NCBI GenBank assembly: GCA_905236545.1
Contig: CAJOQO010000099.1
Coordinates: 1 to 11,876, forward strand
Direction: 5' to 3'
Origin: an uncultured Lachnospiraceae bacterium
GTDB taxonomy: Bacteria > Bacillota > Clostridia > Lachnospirales > Lachnospiraceae
Length of the DNA stretch: 11,876 bases
Translations under genes and position numbers: made by a program
Notes under the pieces: model-generated
Told to the model about the DNA's origin: nothing
The model's input: the letters and a program-made list of their open reading frames with translations, nothing else
Databases searched by the model: none
Shown: in pieces, positions 5,529 through 11,876 of the stretch
Numbering within the stretch: position 1 is the first letter of the stretch
How the letters are laid out: the number at the start of each line of letters is the position of its first letter

Positions 5529-6792
5529 GCTTTCCCTTCTCCAGCATCTCCAGAAAGGCGTCAAGCCTGGTGGCTGTCTGTCCGTCGGATGCGTTGCGTC
5601 TGTCGCAGCCATCCCCATTGAGGATCAGGGTGGGAAATCCCTGCTTTTCCAGATGCGTTTTCAACACGCCGGATATCCCCATGGTCTGTTTGCAGCCCCA
5701 GTGACAAAAGCAGATCACTCCGTCCGCATTCACTGCCCTGGCAGCCTCCTCCGCCGCCATGACCCGTTCCTGTCCCCCGTTCCAGCGGCTGCAGACAAGC
5801 CGTCTTGCCATACTTTCATAAGGCTGATCCGGATCGATATCCACCAGCCCCTCAAAGGCCATATCGCTGCCTGTGATCTGACACCGGTCATTCAGGTTCA
5901 GAAGCTCCCTCACAGGTTTCTGCCACTGCGGGATGGTATGAAGCCAGAGCAGCTTTGTCCCTTTTGCAGGCGCGGCGTTCCTGAAATCCTGAAGGAGCAT
6001 CTTTGCATACTTCGCAGCCCCTTCCGTGCCCAGAGCGTTGTGGGACAGATAGATTTCATAGAGCTCACTGGTCACATCACCGGGAAGATACCGGCTGCCC
6101 CTGTAATGCATGCACGCGCGGAGGGCTTCGACCGTATCCCTGCTGCGGATCATATTCTCCCGAAGGCGCTCCGGATCCAGCTTCTTCCCTGTACGCTCTT
6201 CCAGAAAAGCGGTCAGCTCCCGGAACTGATCCGCCACATAGCGGATGCTCTCTTCGTTCTGATCCTTTGGAACGTCCACATAATACTGCGGTATGTGATA
6301 ATACTCTGAAAGCTCCCGGAAGGTCAGGTTATTTGCATCGCAGAGCAGGGAGGTATTGACCACCATCGCCGGGGCAGGGAGAACCTTCGCATACGCGCTG
6401 CCGAGAAGAACTTTATGATAAGAACAAAAAGTCTCGGCGATTCCTTCTGCCTCAGCAGCTTCCGCAAAAACGGACTCTGCCCAGGTCCCGCACAGAAAGG
6501 CGGAGTACATTTCGGCGCACATCGGCACGATGTCCATCGCCTCCAGCAGTTCACAGGGCATAAAAACGCTGACCAGAGCCGCTTTTTCCGGATGGGACAG
6601 CATCCTTGTGACGGTACGGTTGATATGCCGGGCGGAGAACTGCCGGGAGGGAGGCAGCTGCCTGTCCGGAGCAAATGCCAGCCTGAGTCCAAAGGCACGG
6701 TAGCCGGCCAGAAGCAGCTTCCGGGTATAAACAGGTTTTTGCAGAGCATTTCTGCAGATGTGCTGCCCAAAGCTCCTGATTATATCAGCCAT
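5518..6792 (-). CDS. 2-hydroxyacyl-CoA dehydratase / benzoyl-CoA reductase family subunit
   Basis: A 424-residue HGD-D family protein, the size of HgdB/FldB-type subunits and of double-cubane cluster proteins (YjiM). Family signposts are MPCELLEAMDIVP (78-90), CSYHKVLLG (123-131), LLCDANNLTF (149-158), YYVDVP (170-175), DGVICFCHWGCK (357-368) and NGDGCDRRN followed by GQTATRLDAFLEML (404-417). Likely [4Fe-4S] ligands are C123, C151 and one of C361, C363 or C367. Such enzymes remove water from 2-hydroxyacyl-CoA by a radical route, or carry out other low-potential reductions, and need activation by an ATP-driven activase. The next gene supplies one, and overlaps by 11 bases. ATG 6792 is preferred over an upstream in-frame GTG at 6801; the ribosome binding site is weak, so translation may couple to the gene ending 41 bp upstream. 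No CoA-transferase or dehydrogenase lies nearby to fix the pathway. Confidence 0.9.
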   Translation of the reverse strand: MADIIRSFGQHICRNALQKPVYTRKLLLAGYRAFGLRLAFAPDRQLPPSRQFSARHINRTVTRMLSHPEKAALVSVFMPCELLEAMDIVPMCAEMYSAFLCGTWAESVFAEAAEAEGIAETFCSYHKVLLGSAYAKVLPAPAMVVNTSLLCDANNLTFRELSEYYHIPQYYVDVPKDQNEESIRYVADQFRELTAFLEERTGKKLDPERLRENMIRSRDTVEALRACMHYRGSRYLPGDVTSELYEIYLSHNALGTEGAAKYAKMLLQDFRNAAPAKGTKLLWLHTIPQWQKPVRELLNLNDRCQITGSDMAFEGLVDIDPDQPYESMARRLVCSRWNGGQERVMAAEEAARAVNADGVICFCHWGCKQTMGISGVLKTHLEKQGFPTLILNGDGCDRRNASDGQTATRLDAFLEMLEKGKHDD

Positions 6793-6814
6793 AAAAACCA
6801 CCGCCGTCCTGCAT

Positions 6815-6852
6815 CAGGGAAACACTGACGGAATCAAAGTTTCCTTTCCCTG
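6815..6852. repeat. inverted repeat spanning the permease-gene stop codon
   Basis: CAGGGAAA (6815-6822) and TTTCCCTG (6845-6852) are perfect inverses separated by 22 bases, spanning the stop codon of the 1469-residue gene and the short gap to the dehydratase. A hairpin here could act as a partial terminator or a processing site that tunes downstream expression. There is no T-run after it on the minus strand, so full termination is unlikely. Confidence 0.4.
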
Positions 6853-9800
6853 TCATCCTTCCTGTTCCAGACCGGCTCCTGCCTTACGCCAATCACTACA
6901 TGGTGGTGGTCACTTTCCCTTGTTTTGATCGTTTGCAGGGAATACGGCACTGTCATACCGTTTTTCTTCCTGCCAAACGTTAAGGCAAGCGTCTCCTCCT
7001 GTTCCGCCAGACGGATCAGGTTTCCTTTGCCGGTTGCCTCACTCACCTTCCGGGCATCAGCGTCGCACACATCCTCCAGCAGCTTCCGCCTTGCGTCTTC
7101 AAAGAAATCCGTTCCGGCAGGGCGGATCTCCAGATCGCCCTCCTTCCCCATGTAGAACTCCAGATAAAAGGCCGTCACGACGTCCACATAGAAGATACTC
7201 TCAAAATCACTGGTCAGCGCCTTGGAGATACTCATATAAGTCTTCTTGACCGCCGGCGTGACTTCGACCTTCTTCTTCGCGCGCTCAACCATAAAGCTGT
7301 CGAATGCTTCAGGCGGCACCGGTTTCGAGAAAAAATACCCCTGCACATAATCGCAGCCCATGGCTTTCAGAACCATATACTGCTCTTCTGTTTCAACGCC
7401 TTCCGCCACAACCGGCACATGCAGATAATCCGCGATATCGATGATCAGCTCGATCATGCGCACATCCCTTGTTTCCCCAAAGGCACTGCGTATAAAGCTC
7501 ATATCCAGCTTCAGCGCATCGATCGGGAGATGCGTCAGCATGCCGAGTGACGAATATCCTGTTCCAAAATCGTCCATCTCGATGCGGAAGCCCATGCCCA
7601 TCCCGCGCAGCTCCTTTGCTGTGGAAATCACCTGATCCGAATCGCCGGTATAAGCCGACTCCGTGATCTCCAGCATCAGGTCGTCCGGGCTGAGATCGTA
7701 TGTCTCCAGGATCTCTTTGAAGATGTTCTTCAGGTTTGGCGTCAGCATATCAATACGGGAAACATTCACCGACACCGGTACCGAAAAGCCGAAGCGGTTC
7801 TTCCAGTCCCGGATCCTTGCCGCCGCCTCGCGCCATACGAACTGATCCAGATCCAGAATCAGGCCATTGTCCTCAAGCAGCGGGATGAATACCCCGGGAC
7901 TGATCATCCCAAGCTCCGGGTGATCCCAGCGCACCAGAGCCTCCGCACTGGCCAGAACAGGATCTTCAGGACGGATATCATATTTGGGCTGGAAGTATAC
8001 CATGAAGCGGTTGTTTTCCAGGGACGGCCTGAAATCTTCCAAAAGACGTTCCCTGAACAGCTCTGCTTCATGCATTTTCGTATCATAGATGCCGATCGCC
8101 TTCCGATAACCGCTTCTTACCGTGTTTGAGGCAATCTTCGCATAGTCAAACCGGCGCTCAATCTGGAGCGACTTGTCAACCAGTGCGTAAACACCCATGC
8201 GAAGGCGGACACGGTTCTTCGACACATCCTCATCCACAAGGCCTTCCGAGGCCTTATCCAGTATGCTCTCATAGTCTTCCTTGTGCGGGCAGTAGATGAG
8301 GAAGGTATCCGCACCGCGGCGGCAGCATACCCCGCCAACCTCACGGGAGATCTGGCGGACGCGTTTTCCGATCCGGGAAAGGACACTGTCCCCGTACTGC
8401 TTGCCATAGCGCTCATTGAGCATATGAAAATGATTGACATCCAGGACAATGGCATCCATCGGCATGTCATGATAATGCTGGTCATACATCCGGACATAGC
8501 GGAGGAAGTAGTCAAGGTTCAGCAGATTCGTCAGGCTGTCGCGCTCCGTGGACTGGATGATGCTGCGCTTTTCCGTAAGCTCGATACACCGGTTGACGCG
8601 GACCTGGACGATCTCAATAGAAGGATACGGCTTGGGAATAAAGTCAATTGCTCCGATCTTCAGGCAGTCGACTTCAGCGCTCTGATCCGCTGTCATCACG
8701 ATGACAGGGATCCCCTTCAGCTCCTCCTCTTCTTTCATCACCTTCAGCACTTCCATACCGCCCATCTGCGGCATCTGCAGATCCAGAAGCACGATCGCCA
8801 GCTCGTCTTTGTGGCTCTTGACCTGCTCCAGTGCCTCGATCCCGTCGGATGCATACAGGATTTCATAATCCCCCTCCAGCATATTTCCCAGAATCATCTG
8901 ATTGATATGCTCATCCTCGACAATCAGGATATGACGCTTAAGGTGCATAATCTCCGCGTCTTCATCCTTCGGGAAGATCGGCTGTGCAGCCACCTCGGCA
9001 TCCTCCCTCGAGACAGCGCCCATTCCTTTGAGCAGCTTCTTTTCTTCATACATGAGTGCGTCTGCACGTTCAAAAGCATCATGGAAGCTGGCGTCCTCAC
9101 CGGATCTGAACTCCGACAGGCCGCCCGAGATGACAACCTCGTTTGTACTGATATGCGCCACGGAACGGTCATGCAGCGCCAGAACCAGTTCCTTCCTGAT
9201 CAGATAATCACGCCCCTGAAGGACCACGACAAACTCATCACCGCCGGTACGGTAAACCGGGCTGTGCTGGAAAATGTCGCAGATCATCTTACTTGCGCTT
9301 CGGATGTATTCGTCGCCTGCCTTATGGCCAAGCGTATCGTTGATTACCTTCAGGCCGTTCACATCACAGACCACAACGGCAAACCCATCCGTCTCTCCGT
9401 CCTGAATGGAGGCATCGATCTCCTTCTGCCGCAAAAGGAAAGCGTGCTTGCTCTTGACTCCGGTCAGGGGATCGACAAGAGCGATTGTCTGAGCCTCGTC
9501 GCGCTCCTGCTCTGCCTTTTTCTCCCACTTTCTCATGGAACGATAGTTATTGAGCATGACGATCAAAGACAGTCCGAATAAACCGACTATCACAAAAACA
9601 CTGGTATTGTCCGCGGCATGAAGCCGCTTCAGCTGCACCGCGAGGAATTCATCCTTGTCCTGCTTCAGAACTTCGGCGTCCGCAGTACCGTCCATGTAGT
9701 CAGAGATTTCTGCTACGATGGTGTTCTCCCTGTCTTCATTTAACCTTTCCGCCCAGGTCATCGCCATCAGTATGATAAATACCAGCAGGGCAAGCCAGAC

Positions 9801-11243
9801 AACGATGGCTTTTCCAAATTTTCTGTCATTGTCCCTGCGGATGACCCAGTTGAAATACACCACCCCGACAAACGACCAGACCGCCATAAGCACATAAGTT
9901 TCCGTCGCGATCGTATAGTCGGAAAAAAAGCTCGGGAAAAGCAGGAAGACTGCAAAGGCGACTAAAATGAACAGGCAGATTCCGCTGATCAGGCGGTTCC
10001 TTCTGGCTCCCTCCTGTCCCGAAGCCTTAAATACAGCTATAGACGCAAAGCCGTAGATCATGGTGGCGCCAAAGGTAGTGGCATCCACGATCCATCCGAT
10101 CGCCGTTCTTCCAAGGAACGGTATCGGCAAAGAGACAATCAAAACCAGAAGGATGGCGTTGACAGGGATCTGCTTCCGATTAAGGTCGGCAAAGCGTTCG
10201 GGCAGAATGCCATCCGACGCCACGGCATAGCAAAGACGGCTCAGCGCGCGCAGCATACCGATCAGGCTGGTAAGAACCAGTGCCAGCAGGGACGCCATCA
10301 GAATGTTGACGCCGGCCTGTCCAAGATAATGGTTTGCCGCATAGAAAGCCGGAAGTCCCGCGATTCCTTCAAATTCATCCAGCCGGCTGATATAATCGAG
10401 CCAGCCTGAACAGCCCTCCGGATAAGCGGTGACGCTCAGAAGGATCACAAAGATGTACAGCGCGGTGGTGACGGTTACGGAAATGACAAGAACACGGAAC
10501 ATATTGCTGTGCTTAAACCGGTATTCCGAAGCGGAGTGAGACACGGTTTCAAATCCGATAAAAGCCCAGGGCGAGATAAAGGCGATGCGGACGACCTGCC
10601 TCAGGACGCCCGTGTCCGGAAGGAAAGCCGGGCTCATGGTCATTCCGGAACGGCTGTGTCCCACCATGGCAGCGACGAAGCAGAAGGTAATGCCCACACA
10701 GAAGACCAGCACCATCCCCACCATGATCCGGGCAGTCATCTTTTTGCTCTTCATGCACAGCAGGCCGACAAGCCACATCACCACGAGGGTGATCAGGGCT
10801 TCCCCCAGGTAGACCTCATAGCCAAAGACGGTGAAGAGATACCACCTCTTAAAAACTGCCTGCAGAAAATACCGCGCGAACAGCGGGATGCTTGTAGCGT
10901 TCGCCCAGAAGATCGATGCGTAGATCAGGAACATGAACCAGGCGATCAGGAAGGCGAAATCATAGCCGAAAAGCTGCTTCACATAGTTGTACAGGCCGCC
11001 GGTACCCGGATAACGGGTCGCCAGAAAATGATAATGGCTGGAGACCATCAGCATCATGGCAAATCCGATCAGCAGCCCCAGAATGGAACCCAGAGGCCCC
11101 GCCTGGGAAAGATAGGATCTGCTGGTGACCACCAGAGAGCCCCAGCCTATGGCCGAACCAACCGACAAGGCCCAGACCGCCAGTGGTGAAAGATAGGGCT
11201 GAATCGGTACTGTATTCCTGGTATCAGATGTTTGTTCCTTCAT
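6834..11243 (-). CDS. APC permease fused to GGDEF-REC-GGDEF-EAL-PAS-like c-di-GMP signalling module
   Basis: A 1469-residue fusion protein. Start 11243 follows GAGGAG; a TTG 24 bases upstream is less likely. Residues 18-468 are an APC-superfamily amino-acid/polyamine permease: about 12 spans, the TM1 break SAIGWGS (30-36), YPGTGGLYNYV (78-88) and TM6 ISPWAFIGFE (223-232). Two more spans (about 478-497 and 548-565) enclose a charged, probably outside loop of 50 residues. A short coiled coil leads to GGDEF1 (588-740): metal residue D627 and intact GGDEF (667-671), but no RxxD inhibition site. REC (770-890) keeps E776-D777, phosphoacceptor D821, T851 and K871. GGDEF2 (900-1055) is degenerate (GADTF, 977-981). 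EAL (1063-1318) keeps EALVRW (1101-1106), N1160, E1192, DDFGTG (1224-1229), K1245, E1281 and QGYFFSKP. The last 140 residues resemble the PAS-like segments of clostridial GGDEF proteins. Both cyclase and phosphodiesterase look competent. The solute is unknown. The next gene begins 41 bp downstream. Confidence 0.93.
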   Translation of the reverse strand: MKEQTSDTRNTVPIQPYLSPLAVWALSVGSAIGWGSLVVTSRSYLSQAGPLGSILGLLIGFAMMLMVSSHYHFLATRYPGTGGLYNYVKQLFGYDFAFLIAWFMFLIYASIFWANATSIPLFARYFLQAVFKRWYLFTVFGYEVYLGEALITLVVMWLVGLLCMKSKKMTARIMVGMVLVFCVGITFCFVAAMVGHSRSGMTMSPAFLPDTGVLRQVVRIAFISPWAFIGFETVSHSASEYRFKHSNMFRVLVISVTVTTALYIFVILLSVTAYPEGCSGWLDYISRLDEFEGIAGLPAFYAANHYLGQAGVNILMASLLALVLTSLIGMLRALSRLCYAVASDGILPERFADLNRKQIPVNAILLVLIVSLPIPFLGRTAIGWIVDATTFGATMIYGFASIAVFKASGQEGARRNRLISGICLFILVAFAVFLLFPSFFSDYTIATETYVLMAVWSFVGVVYFNWVIRRDNDRKFGKAIVVWLALLVFIILMAMTWAERLNEDRENTIVAEISDYMDGTADAEVLKQDKDEFLAVQLKRLHAADNTSVFVIVGLFGLSLIVMLNNYRSMRKWEKKAEQERDEAQTIALVDPLTGVKSKHAFLLRQKEIDASIQDGETDGFAVVVCDVNGLKVINDTLGHKAGDEYIRSASKMICDIFQHSPVYRTGGDEFVVVLQGRDYLIRKELVLALHDRSVAHISTNEVVISGGLSEFRSGEDASFHDAFERADALMYEEKKLLKGMGAVSREDAEVAAQPIFPKDEDAEIMHLKRHILIVEDEHINQMILGNMLEGDYEILYASDGIEALEQVKSHKDELAIVLLDLQMPQMGGMEVLKVMKEEEELKGIPVIVMTADQSAEVDCLKIGAIDFIPKPYPSIEIVQVRVNRCIELTEKRSIIQSTERDSLTNLLNLDYFLRYVRMYDQHYHDMPMDAIVLDVNHFHMLNERYGKQYGDSVLSRIGKRVRQISREVGGVCCRRGADTFLIYCPHKEDYESILDKASEGLVDEDVSKNRVRLRMGVYALVDKSLQIERRFDYAKIASNTVRSGYRKAIGIYDTKMHEAELFRERLLEDFRPSLENNRFMVYFQPKYDIRPEDPVLASAEALVRWDHPELGMISPGVFIPLLEDNGLILDLDQFVWREAAARIRDWKNRFGFSVPVSVNVSRIDMLTPNLKNIFKEILETYDLSPDDLMLEITESAYTGDSDQVISTAKELRGMGMGFRIEMDDFGTGYSSLGMLTHLPIDALKLDMSFIRSAFGETRDVRMIELIIDIADYLHVPVVAEGVETEEQYMVLKAMGCDYVQGYFFSKPVPPEAFDSFMVERAKKKVEVTPAVKKTYMSISKALTSDFESIFYVDVVTAFYLEFYMGKEGDLEIRPAGTDFFEDARRKLLEDVCDADARKVSEATGKGNLIRLAEQEETLALTFGRKKNGMTVPYSLQTIKTRESDHHHVVIGVRQEPVWNRKDDRERKL

Positions 11244-11314
11244 TTCACTCACTCCTCTGTGCAGCAAGCATGCTTCTCACGATCTGTTCAGAAATCGAAT
11301 CCTTTATCCAGATT

Positions 11315-11343
11315 ATGATAGCATACATCCGCAGATTATTCTA
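11315..11343 (-). promoter_or_regulatory. candidate extended -10 promoter for the 1469-residue gene
   Basis: On the minus strand TGCTATCAT provides an extended -10 (TATCAT at 11315-11320). The hexamer 17 bp upstream, TAGAAT (11338-11343), is a poor -35, which fits a promoter that needs an activator. The predicted leader is about 65 bases. Confidence 0.4.
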
Positions 11344-11344
11344 T

Positions 11345-11371
11345 GGAAACACGGATGACAGCAGTGTTTCC
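11345..11371. promoter_or_regulatory. inverted repeat immediately upstream of the permease promoter
   Basis: GGAAACAC (11345-11352) and GTGTTTCC (11364-11371) are perfect 8 bp inverses with an 11 bp centre. The dyad lies just beyond the weak -35, where an activator dimer would bind. The right arm is part of the 13-mer CAGTGTTTCCCTG (11362-11374), whose inverse recurs at 6815-6827 just after the same gene. Confidence 0.45.
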
Positions 11372-11408
11372 CTGTCCCTCCGTTACAGGCCGCACCCTGA
11401 CCGCCGGC

Positions 11409-11440
11409 AAAAAAAAGCGGTCATCACAACCGTGATGACC
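11409..11440 (-). terminator. strong intrinsic terminator, minus strand
   Basis: On the minus strand GGTCATCAC (11432-11440) pairs perfectly with GTGATGACC (11419-11427) around a four-base loop. After two bases follows a run of eight T residues (11409-11416). It ends leftward transcription coming from the coiled-coil gene and shields the permease operon from it. Confidence 0.93.
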
Positions 11441-11538
11441 ACGCTCCTGAGCAGGTATCCTTCTGTTCCCGGCCGCTGCCCGCGAATGAAAGCGCTTCTT
11501 TCACCGGCCGCCTGCCGACCCGGCATCGCCCTGGATTT

Positions 11539-11724
11539 TCAGGACTGATCCCCGCCGCTTTCTTTGATCCTTCTTTTCTCCTCCATAAGCCGCCGCTTCA
11601 GCTGCTTCTCAATCAGTTTCAGCGTCTCAACTTTTGCAGACAGTTTCTCCTGTTCGGCAAGGTTTTTCCTGATCTTTGCTTTCAGAGATTCTTCCCGCGT
11701 TAAGCGAGGTTTCCTGTTCGCCAT
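11539..11724 (-). CDS. small coiled-coil protein, probably mobilization-associated
   Basis: A 61-residue, highly charged protein: MANRKPRLTREES, then a helical stretch of Lys, Glu, Arg and Leu with heptad-like spacing from residue 12 to about 55, ending ESGGDQS. Its composition resembles the short coiled-coil proteins found beside MobQ/MobA-type relaxase genes and DUF3847-like products of Firmicutes mobile elements. This is family resemblance by eye, not a match. Start 11724 is chosen because the open frame further upstream (to 11847) runs through the inverted repeat at 11803-11828. The ribosome binding site is weak (GGAAAGG, 13 bases away), so the start is uncertain. If it is a relaxosome helper, its relaxase must lie beyond the right edge. 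About 100 bases after its stop comes a strong terminator. Confidence 0.55.
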   Translation of the reverse strand: MANRKPRLTREESLKAKIRKNLAEQEKLSAKVETLKLIEKQLKRRLMEEKRRIKESGGDQS

Positions 11725-11802
11725 GGCTTTACCGCTAACCTTTCCCAGCTTATGAAAGAAGCCGCCGTCCTCCAGTAAAATGAAAAATAATTCCACCTGT
11801 GC

Positions 11803-11828
11803 GGTTGGATCACTATCGTGATCCAACC
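11803..11828. repeat. perfect 11 bp inverted repeat, oriT-like
   Basis: GGTTGGATCAC (11803-11813) and GTGATCCAACC (11818-11828) are perfect inverses with a TATC centre. There is no T-run on either side, so it is not a terminator. A perfect dyad next to a relaxosome-like small gene and short repeated TTCGCAAA motifs (11841-11848, 11858-11865) fits an origin of transfer; an operator is the alternative. Confidence 0.55.
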
Positions 11829-11840
11829 CCTCTACCCTCA

Positions 11841-11873
11841 TTCGCAAAACCCGCGCTTCGCAAAGCTCAGCGC
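11841..11873. repeat. short direct and inverted repeats at the right edge
   Basis: TTCGCAAA occurs twice (11841-11848, 11858-11865). GCTT-CGCA-AAGC (11855-11866) and the wider GCGCT (11853-11857) with AGCGC (11869-11873) form overlapping small hairpins. Together with the neighbouring perfect dyad this looks like a protein-binding recombination or transfer region cut by the window end. Confidence 0.5.
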
Positions 11874-11876
11874 TAC

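Larger units (their letters stand above)
11244..11408. other. upstream region of the permease-signalling gene
   Basis: This non-coding stretch holds the ribosome binding site GAGGAG (about 11252-11257, minus strand), a possible promoter at 11315-11343 and a GGAAACAC/GTGTTTCC inverted repeat just upstream of it. I see no supported gene in it on either strand. Confidence 0.6.

Noticed and set aside
4851..6309. Two overlapping plus-strand frames of about 260 codons
   Set aside because: Both are antisense to the dehydratase genes, whose family motifs are continuous.
8283..9581. Long open frame (432 codons) on the plus strand
   Set aside because: It lies antisense within the REC/GGDEF part of the 1469-residue gene, whose protein matches known families throughout; the plus-strand translation shows no domain and is a shadow.
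10509..11189. Plus-strand frame of 226 codons rich in His, Gln and Asp
   Set aside because: It is the antisense of hydrophobic permease codons, which yields such composition.
11409..11440. Hairpin as part of an oriT or attachment site
   Set aside because: The eight-T run directly after a perfect stem on the minus strand is fully explained by an intrinsic terminator.
11725..11847. N-terminal extension of the coiled-coil gene to a start at 11847
   Set aside because: It would translate through the perfect inverted repeat at 11803-11828, begins at a TTG with no suitable ribosome binding site, and adds residues unlike the charged helix of the core protein. An intermediate start cannot be fully excluded.
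1..11876. CRISPR array, tRNA, rRNA or complete insertion sequence
   Set aside because: No regularly spaced repeats, no cloverleaf or rRNA-like conserved stretch and no transposase frame were seen on either strand.

Overview
The window looks like chromosomal DNA from a low-to-mid GC Clostridia bacterium, probably a gut Lachnospiraceae-type Firmicute. This is inferred from strong AGGAGG-type ribosome binding sites, Gram-positive style signal peptides, an oxygen-sensitive 2-hydroxyacyl-CoA dehydratase/activase gene pair, and a very large multi-domain c-di-GMP protein. No rRNA or tRNA gene was seen and no species can be named from the sequence alone.

Left part (1-3326). Two secreted proteins are transcribed divergently from a 242 bp intergenic region. 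One (minus strand, 20-1096) is a beta-propeller-like protein with an acidic repeat linker. The other (plus strand, 1339-2301) is an unrecognised acidic exported protein that ends at a strong terminator hairpin. A short-chain dehydrogenase/reductase (plus, 2480-3259) follows, preceded by a second, elaborate hairpin leader. It converges on a shared terminator with the minus-strand genes to its right.

Middle part (3327-6792, all minus strand). A translationally coupled pair encodes a 49-residue protein resembling half of a LexA-type helix-turn-helix and a 93-residue membrane protein. Upstream of them lie two overlapping genes of the 2-hydroxyacyl-CoA dehydratase/benzoyl-CoA reductase superfamily. 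One is a stand-alone dehydratase subunit; the other fuses a second complete dehydratase-type domain to the ATP-dependent [4Fe-4S] activase. Two genes therefore carry all three parts of a dehydratase or reductase system.

Right part (6834-11243, minus). A single 1469-residue protein joins an APC-type amino-acid/polyamine permease to two extra membrane helices, an intact GGDEF, a REC, a degenerate GGDEF, an intact EAL and a C-terminal PAS-like region. It ends 41 bp before the dehydratase pair, so the three genes may be one transcript. The reading that follows (inference) is a transporter-receptor that reads an external or transported solute and sets c-di-GMP level, next to the enzymes that may metabolise a related compound. 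This is the best candidate here for an undescribed system.

Right edge (11409-11876). A strong terminator isolates the permease operon from a short coiled-coil gene. Beyond that gene are a perfect 11 bp inverted repeat and further short repeats. This looks like the mobilization/oriT end of a mobile element continuing beyond the window.
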